DNA from: Pyxidicoccus sp. MSG2
GTDB lineage: Bacteria; Myxococcota; Myxococcia; Myxococcales; Myxococcaceae
Assembly: GCF_026626705.1 (NCBI RefSeq)
Contig: NZ_JAPNKC010000001.1
Span: 3,410,001 to 3,474,000 of the forward strand
Direction of reading: 5' to 3'
DNA: 64,000 nt
Below the pieces are notes generated by a model. It did no database searches, was not told the origin of the DNA, and saw only the letters and a list, made by a program, of their open reading frames with translations. How positions within the stretch are numbered: position 1 is the first letter of the stretch; each line of letters starts with the position of its first letter. Made by a program: the position numbers and the translations under genes. This document shows, piece after piece, positions 57,022 to 64,000 of this stretch.

Positions 57022-57536
57022 GAACGGACTCCTGTGGCGGAAGCGGAAGCAGGGGGCGCGGCGCTGGCCGGGGCCGCGGGCCGCGACGGCATGCCCAGGC
57101 CCACCAGGCGCTCGGGGATGCGGGGCGCGGGGGCGACGAGGTCCGCCAGTGTCAGCCGGCCCAGCGCGTCTTGAATGGCGGTGTTGATGAGGCGCCAGTG
57201 GCCGCGCACGTGGCACACGGACTCCAGCTCGCAGGGGGCGCCGCCCGTGGTGTGGACGCCGCACTCGGTGAGGGCGACGGGGCCTTCCAGCGCGGTGACG
57301 AGCTCCGCCAGGGTGAGCTCGGCCGGCGGGCGGGCCAGGCCATAGCCGCCGTTGGCGCCGCGGTGGGACACCACGAGGCCCGCCTGGAGCAGGCTCTTGA
57401 GCACCTTGCTGGCCGAGGGCAATGGCACGCGCGTGCGCGCCGCCAGCTCGCGAGTGGTGCGCGTGTCACCCTCCGCGCGAGCCAGCTCGGTCATCAGCAC
57501 GATGCCGTAGTCGGTCATCTTGCTCATCCGAAGCAT
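57018..57536 (-). CDS. Rrf2-family Fe-S regulator of the SUF operon (SufR/IscR-like)
   Basis: 172 aa from ATG 57536 (AGGAGA upstream; later Met codons at 57527 and 57518 are possible). Winged [63 protein letters not shown]. Three Cys in [18 protein letters not shown], plus His in HVRGHW, are placed to hold a cluster, so it senses Fe-S status and should repress or tune the operon. An Ala/Pro-rich tail of 30 residues is probably disordered. The dyad at 57603 is its likely site. Confidence 0.93.
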   Translation of the reverse strand: MLRMSKMTDYGIVLMTELARAEGDTRTTRELAARTRVPLPSASKVLKSLLQAGLVVSHRGANGGYGLARPPAELTLAELVTALEGPVALTECGVHTTGGAPCELESVCHVRGHWRLINTAIQDALGRLTLADLVAPAPRIPERLVGLGMPSRPAAPASAAPPASASATGVRS

Positions 57537-57602
57537 GGGTGCGGGTGTCTCCTCTCCGGGTCGGATTCCTGCGGGGACCCCGGGGCTCCCGGGGGCGTCA
57601 TA

Positions 57603-57633
57603 TGTAATGTGGACCAGTTCAGTCCACATTGCA
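57603..57633. promoter_or_regulatory. Dyad operator in front of the SUF operon
   Basis: AATGTGGAC (57606-57614), 7-base spacer, GTCCACATT (57622-57630): perfect 9-bp arms, extending to 11 of 12 matched pairs over 57603-57633. It lies 67 bp upstream of the regulator start and 89 bp upstream of the divergent binding-protein gene, in an AT-rich patch with promoter-like hexamers. Confidence 0.82.
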
Positions 57634-57721
57634 TTTTGGAGCACTGCCCGGGAGCCGCTGGTTGGAGGGCAGGTAGGAGAGGGCTAGGGTGGCAGGCCCG
57701 TCCCCCGGAGGAGCCCTCACG

Positions 57722-58921
57722 ATGCGCCGTCCCCTGATGCTGCTCGCCACCCTGGCCCTGGCCGCGGTGGCCTGCGAGAAGAAGTCCACGCCCGCGCCCG
57801 CGCAGCCCGCGCCGGACGGACAGAGCGCCGGGGCCCAGGCGCCCGGCCCGGCCCCGGTGGATGCGAACACCATCCTGCTGGGTGAGGTGGGCAGCCTGAC
57901 GGGCTCGGAGGCGACGTTCGGCATCTCCGCGCGCAACGGCATCGAAATGGCCATCAACGAGGCCAACGCGGCGGGTGGGGTGAAGGGCAAGAAGCTGGCC
58001 GTGCGCGTGTACGACAGCCAGGGCCGCCCGGAGGAGGGGGCCCAGGCGGTGACGCGGCTCATCACCCAGGACAAGGTGGTGGTCATCCTGGGCGAGGCGG
58101 CGTCCTCGGTGTCCATGGCCATGGCGGAGAAGGCGCAGGCGGCGAAGGTGCCGATGATTACGCCCACCTCCACCAGCCCCGAGGTGACGAAGAAGGGCGA
58201 CTACATCTTCCGCGTCTGCTTCATCGACCCGTTCCAGGGCCTGGTGATGGCGAAGTTCGCCCGGGAGAACCTGAAGCTGTCGAAGGTGGCGATGCTGCGC
58301 GACAACAAGAGCGCGTTCTCCATGGGGCTGGCGGACGTGTTCACCGAGAAGTTCACGGCGTTCGGCGGCAAGGTGGTGGGGGACGAGAGCTACTCGAAGG
58401 GCGACACGGACTTCCGCGCGCAGCTCACGGCGCTCAAGCAGCTCAAGCCCGAGGCCGTCTTCGTGCCGGGGTACTACACGGACGTGGGCATCATCGCGCG
58501 GCAGGCGCGTGAGGTGGGGCTGAAGGTGCCGCTGCTGGGCGGTGACGGCTGGGACTCCGACAAGCTGTACGAGCTGGGTGGCTCCGCACTGGAGGGGAGC
58601 TACTTCTCCAACCACTACTCGCCGGACAACCCGGACCCCAAGCTCCAGCAGTTCCTGGCGAAGTACAAGCAGGCCTACGGCAGCGTGCCGGACAGCGTGG
58701 GCGTGCTGGCGTACGACGCGGCCCAGGTGGCGATTGAGGCCATGAAGCGCGCGCCGGATACGAGCGGCCCGGCCCTGCGCGACGCGATTGCCGCGACGAA
58801 GGACTTCCCGGGCATCTCCGGCCGAATCACGCTCGACGCGAATCGCGACGCGGTGAAGGAGGCCGTGGTGCTGAAGGTGGCCGGCGGCAAGGCGGAGTTC
58901 GTCACCACCGTGAAGCCGTAG
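57722..58921 (+). CDS. Leu/Ile/Val-binding-type periplasmic substrate-binding lipoprotein
   Basis: 399 aa; GGAGGAG precedes ATG 57722. Lipoprotein signal LLATLALAAVACEKK. A two-lobed type I binding fold: LGEVGSLTGSEATFGISARN, EEGAQAVTRLITQDKVVVIL, PMITPTSTSPEVTKKGDYIF, GVLAYDAAQVAIEAM. It is the family of branched-chain amino acid and amide binding proteins. No permease or ATPase genes lie beside it, so it is an orphan component. It is divergent from the SUF operon and close to its operator. Confidence 0.92.
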   Translation: MRRPLMLLATLALAAVACEKKSTPAPAQPAPDGQSAGAQAPGPAPVDANTILLGEVGSLTGSEATFGISARNGIEMAINEANAAGGVKGKKLAVRVYDSQGRPEEGAQAVTRLITQDKVVVILGEAASSVSMAMAEKAQAAKVPMITPTSTSPEVTKKGDYIFRVCFIDPFQGLVMAKFARENLKLSKVAMLRDNKSAFSMGLADVFTEKFTAFGGKVVGDESYSKGDTDFRAQLTALKQLKPEAVFVPGYYTDVGIIARQAREVGLKVPLLGGDGWDSDKLYELGGSALEGSYFSNHYSPDNPDPKLQQFLAKYKQAYGSVPDSVGVLAYDAAQVAIEAMKRAPDTSGPALRDAIAATKDFPGISGRITLDANRDAVKEAVVLKVAGGKAEFVTTVKP

Positions 58922-58949
58922 TCACCGCACTTCCACGTCGCCCACTCCG

Positions 58950-59126
58950 TCAGGGAATGGGCGACTGGATGATGTAGTAGATGCCCTGGAAGTACCGCTG
59001 CAGGCCGTTGATGAGCTGCACCAGGAACGGCCAGCCCAGCACGGTGAAGCCCAGCAGCGCGGCGGTGATGGCCGAGTACTCCACCATCGCCTGACCGCGC
59101 GCTCTCGCGAGGAACCCGGCCTTCAT
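58950..59126 (-). CDS. 58-aa Flp/Tad-type pilin-like protein
   Basis: Small gene, ATG 59126 to TGA 58950, overlapping the preceding stop (ATGA). The N-terminus ARGQAMVEYSAITAALLGFT has the class III prepilin pattern: Gly, then a processing-type QAMVEY with Glu at +5 and a hydrophobic helix, as in Flp pilins and TadE-like pseudopilins. The remainder (WPFLVQLINGLQRYFQGIYY) is short and hydrophobic. It is likely a major or minor pilin of the Tad cluster. Convergent with the binding-protein gene. Confidence 0.82.
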   Translation of the reverse strand: MKAGFLARARGQAMVEYSAITAALLGFTVLGWPFLVQLINGLQRYFQGIYYIIQSPIP

Positions 59127-59413
59127 TTCCCACCCCCGGTCCCCGGAGCGGGCGCCGGCACCTTGGACGGAGGCTCAGGCGCCTTCGCCGCGGCCTCGCA
59201 GCCCTCCAGGCACTTCTTCTTCGTGTCCGCGACGAGCTTCTGGCACTTCGCCAGGGCCGCGCCCGCCTTCGCTATCTTCGTGCAGGTCTCGTCGAAGGCG
59301 ACCTCGTCGCCGTCACACCTGCGCGTGCACGCGTCCACCGCGCCCGCGGGCCCGGCGGCGAGCCACAGCCCCAGCCCGGCCAGCACGGCCAGCGCCCCCT
59401 GGGTCGTCTTCAT
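59123..59413 (-). CDS. Small Cys-rich exported protein of the Tad cluster
   Basis: 96 aa from ATG 59413 (an ATG at 59440 overlapping the previous stop would add 9 residues). Signal peptide LAVLAGLGLWLAAGPAGA. The mature part has six Cys in a helical context (VDACTRRCDGDEVAFDETC; LAKCQKLVADTKKKCLEGCE), probably three disulfides, then a Pro/Gly tail. No family recognised. It sits between two pilus-assembly genes with overlapping ends, so a role in the pilus or its secretion is likely. Confidence 0.72.
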   Translation of the reverse strand: MKTTQGALAVLAGLGLWLAAGPAGAVDACTRRCDGDEVAFDETCTKIAKAGAALAKCQKLVADTKKKCLEGCEAAAKAPEPPSKVPAPAPGTGGGK

Positions 59414-59436
59414 CGGTCCTTCCCTCCAGAATCCCA

Positions 59437-60291
59437 TCATGGCGCGCCCCCCCGTCGCAGCAGGGACAATTGCAGCTCCACGCCCGGCGACTTCTCGCGC
59501 AGCACCGCCCTGCCCCGCGACTCCTGCCGCTCCAGCTCGAAGGCGATGCCTCCCGTCTGTATCGGCTCCGTCGCCCCCGCCTGCCACCCCTTCTCCCGAA
59601 GCACCGCCCGGTAGCGCGCCTCCGCGCCCCCGAGCGTGTCCTCCGGCAGCTTCCCGGACACCACCTGGTGCGTGGAGCCCTCCATGTCGAAGGTCATCGC
59701 CAGCGGCTCCGTGAGCCCCGGCGGCACCGGCACCCACGCCGGCACGCCCCGGCCCCGCTCCACGAGCCCCTTCACCTGTCCGGACGACACGAAGACCAGC
59801 GTCTCCCCGCCCTGCGCCAGCACCGACACCAGCCGCACCTCGAGCGAGTCCGGGCTCCAGTAGCCCACGTAGCCACCGTTGTCCCCGTGCGTCTCCCGGA
59901 CGACGGGCAGCCCCATGTCCAGCAGCACCTTCGCGTAGTGCCCCAGCACCTGCGCCGGCGTGTCCCGGGTGGAGAACCACGCCACCGCCATGGACGTGTC
60001 CGGCCCCAGGTAGTCCGCCGCCAGCACCTCGGGGCGGCTGCCCGCTCGCGGGTAGGGCGGGAAGTGCGACAGCGCCCGCTGGAGGATGGCCTCCTCGGCC
60101 GGCGTGCGCGCCAGCTCGCGCGTGGAGCCCTCCTCCCCGTGCCCGGGGAACTCCGGCGGCGCCCACTCTCCCGCCGGGGCGCTGCTTCCATACGAGACGC
60201 GCTCCCAGGCGAAGCCGATGAGGCAGCCCACCACCGCCACGGAGAACAGGAGGGCGGGGATGCGGACGGCCCGCCCTGATGCCGCCGCCAT
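59437..60291 (-). CDS. Membrane-anchored protein of unknown function in the Tad cluster
   Basis: 284 aa from ATG 60291, sharing one base with the previous stop (TGATG). N-terminal membrane helix (IPALLFSVAVVGCLIGFAWE), then a periplasmic part of two similar beta-alpha halves (ADYLGPDTSMAVAWFSTRDT; DMEGSTHQVVSGKLPEDTLG). No family recognised. The overlapping gene order ties it to the pilus genes. Confidence 0.7.
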   Translation of the reverse strand: MAAASGRAVRIPALLFSVAVVGCLIGFAWERVSYGSSAPAGEWAPPEFPGHGEEGSTRELARTPAEEAILQRALSHFPPYPRAGSRPEVLAADYLGPDTSMAVAWFSTRDTPAQVLGHYAKVLLDMGLPVVRETHGDNGGYVGYWSPDSLEVRLVSVLAQGGETLVFVSSGQVKGLVERGRGVPAWVPVPPGLTEPLAMTFDMEGSTHQVVSGKLPEDTLGGAEARYRAVLREKGWQAGATEPIQTGGIAFELERQESRGRAVLREKSPGVELQLSLLRRGGAP

Positions 60292-61373
60292 CAACAGGGT
60301 TCCTCTGGCTTGCAGCCCATGTACCCGGTGCCGCGCGCGTCCCGGGTCTTCTCGTTGCCGTTCTGGCCCCAGTCGCGCCACTCGCTGTTGAAGTAGCTCT
60401 GCGAGCTGCCCTGCTGGGTGATGCTCTCCTCCGGCGCGTCGTCACCGAACGTCTTGATGGCCATGCTGGGCTCGCGCGGGTCATCGCCCGCGGGCTTGCC
60501 ATCCAGGCTCAGGTTGTCGGCGAGTATCTCGTTGTCGATGGCCTCGTCGACGTAGTCGGCGGCCGCCTGCGACATGTCCGAATAGCCCTGGTTGTCCTGG
60601 TGCTTGTACAGGTGGGACACGCGCTCGAAGAGGTCCCCCGACTTCGCGCCGGGCCGGATGTCGGCGGGCTCGGTGAGCGCCCAGGTGTCGGTGAGCACGG
60701 AGAGCCGCTCCCACGGCAGGAGGTAGACGTTGCCGGCCAGGCCCGTCGGGTCCGCCTGGTAGGTGCCGCCCCTGGCGTTGTTGTGGACGCCCGCGCCCTT
60801 GCTCTGCTTGTCCTTGGCCAGGTCCACCTTGGAGAACTCCGCGAAGACGCTGCGCTGCAGGAGGTAGTTCTGCACGCCGATGCGCGCCGAGCAGCGGATG
60901 AGGCCGCCCTTGCCGTACTCATCCATGTAGGACTGGTGCATCGACACCCCGTACTCGCCCACCACGGCGCCGCCCGCGTTCAGCGTGCACTCCACCTGCT
61001 GGGAGCCGGGGTTGAGCCAGCAGGCGTGGGACACGATTTCCTGGTGGTGGATTTCCTCGTCCCCACACTCGCGGGGGTTGGGCCCGTTCTCGAAGCTGTC
61101 GATGCCCGACTCGTGGTCGCAGTACGTCTGGCGCGCATAGCCCTGGACCAGGCCGAAGCCCGCGAACTTCTCTCCGCCCTGCGGCGCCTTGGCGTAGTCC
61201 TGGACGACGTAGTCCCAGACGGTGGAGAGCGCGGTCTCCTGCGCGTCCAGGGCGTGGCGCAGCAGGTCGTCCAGGAAGAGCGAGTAGAGGAACACGGGGA
61301 CGATGACCAGCATGCTCAGCGCCAGCTCCACCGAGGCGGCGCCCCGGGCCGCACGGGCCTGCGCGCGCCTCAC
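60291..61373 (-). CDS. TadE-like pseudopilin, large form
   Basis: 360 aa from GTG 61373, overlapping the previous stop (GTGA). The N-terminus RGAASVELALSMLVIVPVFL is a TadE-type processing site with Glu at +5 and a membrane helix. The large C-terminal domain is Asp/Tyr-rich with several Cys (TYCDHESG; RECGDEEI; GYMGCKPEEPC) and may form a folded extracytoplasmic head. TadE proteins are usually near 150-200 aa, so this is long. Confidence 0.8.
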   Translation of the reverse strand: MRRAQARAARGAASVELALSMLVIVPVFLYSLFLDDLLRHALDAQETALSTVWDYVVQDYAKAPQGGEKFAGFGLVQGYARQTYCDHESGIDSFENGPNPRECGDEEIHHQEIVSHACWLNPGSQQVECTLNAGGAVVGEYGVSMHQSYMDEYGKGGLIRCSARIGVQNYLLQRSVFAEFSKVDLAKDKQSKGAGVHNNARGGTYQADPTGLAGNVYLLPWERLSVLTDTWALTEPADIRPGAKSGDLFERVSHLYKHQDNQGYSDMSQAAADYVDEAIDNEILADNLSLDGKPAGDDPREPSMAIKTFGDDAPEESITQQGSSQSYFNSEWRDWGQNGNEKTRDARGTGYMGCKPEEPC

Positions 61374-62902
61374 AGCGACACCCCCGGCACGCGCGCCATG
61401 TCGGCCGCATCCTGGTTGCCCGCCGCCTCCAGCACCCTGCCGGCCTCGTCACCGTCGCGGAAGGGGTGCAGCTTCGCGCGCCAGTAGGGGCCGAAGAGGT
61501 TGGGCGGCTCGCGCCAGCCGTTGTCCCCGAAGCGGTGGTAGTAGACCAGCGCCTTGGACAGGCCCACGCCCTCGTCCGCGGACAGCGTGAGCCGGCCCGA
61601 GCCCTGCGCGCCGTGCTGGAACTCCAGCGAGGCCGAGCTGTTCAGCTCCCAGGGCGTCTTCTTGGGGTCTCCGCCCCGGAACTGCTTGGTGACGTAGCTG
61701 TACACGCGCGGCTGGCCCCAGTCCCGCGTCGCGGAGGGGTTGGCGCGGAACTTCATGAAGCAGTTGCCGGACTGCGAGCAGGCCGTCAGCGCCTTGGCGT
61801 TGACGCCCTCGAACGGGTGCTGCCCCGAGTGCGCGCCGCTCGGCTCGTGGCCGCCGTTGCCCTCGTCGCTCCAGACCTCCGCCTTGTAGGGCGACATGCC
61901 GATGCCGTGCTTCCACTTGTGGAAGATCATCCCCTCCTCCGACGCCGCCACCACGAGGCCCGAGTTGCCGCCCTGCTGGCCCCCGCCGTTGACCTCGCCG
62001 TGGTCCTGCACGGTCTTCGCCGTGCCCACGTGCCGCATCACCTGGTAGTTGCCCTCGTCGGGGATGTCCTCGAACTTGTCCATGAAGTCCGAGTGCAGGT
62101 ACGCCGGAATCTGGATGGAGGGGATGCCGCCCGTCTCACGGGTGGCGGGCCAGCCGGAGCGGCTCGCGTTGGCCACCTCCGTCATGACCCGTGCGCGCGT
62201 CTCGGGGGAGGTGCTCGCCACACTGCCCTGGCAGTCCATGCCATCCACCGCGCAGTTGAACTCGTTGGCGTTCATGCCGCCCACCTGCTGCGCCAGGAAG
62301 GTGGCGCCGGGGGCGTTGTATTCCGTCAGCTGCTCCAGCCCGTTGCTCCGGCCGTCCTTCACCGACTTGAGCGTGTTGTCGTGGACCGAGCGCTGGGCGA
62401 TGTGGAGGTTGTCCACCATGAGGTCCAGGCCCTTCATGGCATTGACGAAGTTCGTCTCCATGCCGCGGACCTTCTGGTCGTAGTCATCGCCCTCCTGGCT
62501 GAACTCGCTGGCAATCTGCACGGCCTCGGCGGCGTGGACGCAGTGCTCGATACAGGTGTAACACATACACCTGATGACCTCGAGGGCGGCAATCTGGAAG
62601 AAGTTGTTGCGCGCCGCGCGCATCATCTCGCCCGTGACGCTGGCGGCGGCCACGTACGCGTGGATGCTGTTCATGGCCACGTACGAGCCGGCGATGGCCC
62701 GGTTGCCCACCGCGTAGTAGTTGAGCGCGCGCGCCTCCAGCACCGCCATGGAGTAGGCCAGCGCGTCGCTGTGCTGCTGCAGGCTCATCTTCTGGCGCAG
62801 CGCATGGCTGAGGTTGAAGCTCAGCGTCACCATCAGCGCGAGAATCAGGAAGGACAGGGCGCTGAGCACCATCGCCTGCCCGCGGCGCGCCCTCATCCTC
62901 AT
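61370..62902 (-). CDS. TadG-like pilus-assembly protein
   Basis: 510 aa from ATG 62902, overlapping the previous stop (ATGA). RRGQAMVLSALSFLILALMV is the N-terminal membrane segment with a prepilin-type G-Q start, though Leu takes the place of Glu at +5. A long helical part (YYAVGNRAIAGSYVAMNSIH) and a C-terminal domain with Cys pairs (RCMCYTCIEHC; CSQSGNCFMKF) follow. TadG-family proteins have this TM-plus-large-domain plan. Confidence 0.8.
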   Translation of the reverse strand: MRMRARRGQAMVLSALSFLILALMVTLSFNLSHALRQKMSLQQHSDALAYSMAVLEARALNYYAVGNRAIAGSYVAMNSIHAYVAAASVTGEMMRAARNNFFQIAALEVIRCMCYTCIEHCVHAAEAVQIASEFSQEGDDYDQKVRGMETNFVNAMKGLDLMVDNLHIAQRSVHDNTLKSVKDGRSNGLEQLTEYNAPGATFLAQQVGGMNANEFNCAVDGMDCQGSVASTSPETRARVMTEVANASRSGWPATRETGGIPSIQIPAYLHSDFMDKFEDIPDEGNYQVMRHVGTAKTVQDHGEVNGGGQQGGNSGLVVAASEEGMIFHKWKHGIGMSPYKAEVWSDEGNGGHEPSGAHSGQHPFEGVNAKALTACSQSGNCFMKFRANPSATRDWGQPRVYSYVTKQFRGGDPKKTPWELNSSASLEFQHGAQGSGRLTLSADEGVGLSKALVYYHRFGDNGWREPPNLFGPYWRAKLHPFRDGDEAGRVLEAAGNQDAADMARVPGVSL

Positions 62903-63714
62903 TTGCCGTAGGAGAACGGGAACTTGCATAGGTTGCTCTCGGGCAGGCTGTTCTTGTTCAGGTAGAAGTTCGACTGCATCCGCATGGTGTAGGTGGCACG
63001 GATGGGCATGATGTAGACGCCCTGCGCGGCCGCGTCGTCGTACGTGCCCTCCGACTTGCCGGCGCTGGCGAACCTGCGCCCCTGCACCTTGCTGATCTCC
63101 GCCTGCTTCATCTTTCCCATGCGCAGCACGGACGTCACCTCGCGCCCGCGGGCCGCGTGGTAGATGACCCAGTCCGCGAAGGGGATGATCATCCGGTAGT
63201 TGAACGTCACCTGGACACGCAGCTTGGTGCGCGCGCTCTCGCGCCACCCGTCCGGGCTGGTGTTCTTCGGGTCGTCGAAGTCCAGCTCCGCCGAGCTCGC
63301 GGGGATGTCCTCCTTCGTGGGCCCGCAGATGGTGACTTCGGCGTACTTCAGCGAGACGCCCGGCATCTCGTTCGTCGACAGCTCACTCCACTTGGTCTCG
63401 AACTCCTGCGCGGTGCCGACGGGGCGGATGACCTCGATGCCGTCCTGGCCGCCCGTGCGGGTGCCCACCATGGGCAGCAGCACCGCGAGCGCGGCCTTCT
63501 CCATCTCGTCCACGTTGGCGTTGTGCAGGGAGCCGGCGCGCACCGCCTTGTAGGCGGCGTACTTCGTCATCAGCCGCGCCTGGTGCATCAACCCCAGCTG
63601 GAGGATGCCCAGGATGAGGAAGACGAACAGCGGCAGGACGATGGCGGCCTCCACCGCAGCCTGGCCCGACTGGGTCTCCGTCCCCGCGCGGAGTGGATTC
63701 GTCGGACGACGCAT
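62899..63714 (-). CDS. TadE family pseudopilin
   Basis: 271 aa from ATG 63714. The N-terminus SGQAAVEAAIVLPLFVFLIL is a classic TadE processing region with Glu at +5, then helix and QLGLMHQARLMTKYAAYKAV. The C-terminal domain carries SLKYAEVTICGPTKEDIPAS and a Lys/Asn-rich end (FYLNKNSLPESNLCKFPF). First gene of the coupled six-gene cluster; the 215 bp upstream should hold its promoter, but no clear hexamers are seen. Confidence 0.88.
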   Translation of the reverse strand: MRRPTNPLRAGTETQSGQAAVEAAIVLPLFVFLILGILQLGLMHQARLMTKYAAYKAVRAGSLHNANVDEMEKAALAVLLPMVGTRTGGQDGIEVIRPVGTAQEFETKWSELSTNEMPGVSLKYAEVTICGPTKEDIPASSAELDFDDPKNTSPDGWRESARTKLRVQVTFNYRMIIPFADWVIYHAARGREVTSVLRMGKMKQAEISKVQGRRFASAGKSEGTYDDAAAQGVYIMPIRATYTMRMQSNFYLNKNSLPESNLCKFPFSYGK

Positions 63715-63929
63715 GTGCGGAAACTACTTGGGGTTTCCGACGTGGATCAATTCCGACAAGTGGACGCGGGGGCCTTCACCCACCGTGAAGCCTCGCTGAA
63801 AACAGACAGGAGCAGCGCATGCGGTAAGGGGTTCCCCGGAAGCTGTAGGCGCCAGGCCCCAACCTTTTCCCATTCACTACGAAAACGGAGCGCGGCCCCC
63901 GCCTGCTCGCCTGCCCAGAGAGAAATGGA

Positions 63930-64000
63930 TTACCTGCGTTTCACGATTTCCTGGATGAGCTCCACGTAGCGGCGATTCTTGGGGTTGAGCTTGAAGGCCT
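63930..64000 (-). CDS. C-terminal end of a TPR-type protein (partial)
   Basis: The last 22 codons of a minus-strand gene that runs off the right edge: AFKLNPKNRRYVELIQEIVK then RR and a TAA stop at 63930. The sequence is that of a C-terminal TPR helix pair (LNPKNRRYVEL). Function cannot be assigned. Confidence 0.55.
   Translation of the reverse strand, partial: AFKLNPKNRRYVELIQEIVKRR

Overview
The window is about 70% GC, densely packed, and rich in lipoproteins, sensor kinases, a eukaryote-type Ser/Thr kinase and an NtrC-family regulator. Together these point to a myxobacterium of the Myxococcus/Corallococcus/Pyxidicoccus type; this is inference from style and gene content, as no rRNA or species marker is present. 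No tRNA, rRNA, CRISPR array, insertion sequence or phage gene was seen. Most long antisense open frames are high-GC shadows and are left out.

Layout. 1-9 kb: the start of a repeat-type protein (minus), an Omp85/BamA-like outer-membrane protein with a small exported partner, a truncated esterase-like remnant, an S33-type alpha/beta hydrolase, a group D flavin monooxygenase, an M23 peptidase and a LysM protein. 9-15 kb: a tight six-gene operon on the minus strand, read speD - DUF4178 - 53-aa membrane peptide - DUF350 - membrane-anchored spermidine-synthase-like protein - Tat-type FAD oxidoreductase. It looks like a membrane-associated polyamine or aminopropyl modification system and is the best candidate here for an undescribed pathway. 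15-27 kb: lipase-like hydrolase, a trigger-factor-like chaperone without the ribosome-binding domain paired with an Ala-rich protein, a cyclophilin lipoprotein/carboxylesterase/YjbQ run, an L,D-transpeptidase, a methyltransferase, a C39-like lipoprotein, an NTF2-like protein and an unusual zinc-ribbon SDR.

27-40 kb is a signalling region: a hybrid histidine kinase, a PAS/PAS/GAF/PAS kinase, an HK-NtrC-lipoprotein operon, a small EAKPA-rich exported protein behind a probable sigma-54 promoter, a GAF protein and a transmembrane Ser/Thr kinase. 40-51 kb: a 1259-aa TPR/DUF3857 lipoprotein whose transglutaminase fold has lost its catalytic Cys and His, a frameshifted ankyrin gene, a WXXGXW-repeat protein with a 21-bp tandem repeat, a TetR/DUF2867 divergent pair with a twin palindromic operator, a serine hydrolase, a lipoprotein isoaspartyl peptidase and a DJ-1/PfpI protein.

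51-57.6 kb is a complete SUF iron-sulfur assembly operon (Rrf2 regulator-sufB-sufC-sufD-sufS-sufU-sufT), almost every junction overlapping, with a dyad operator in front and a divergent amino-acid-binding lipoprotein. 58.9-63.7 kb is a six-gene translationally coupled Tad/Flp-pilus-type minor-pilin cluster on the minus strand. The window ends inside a minus-strand gene of which only the last 22 codons are visible.
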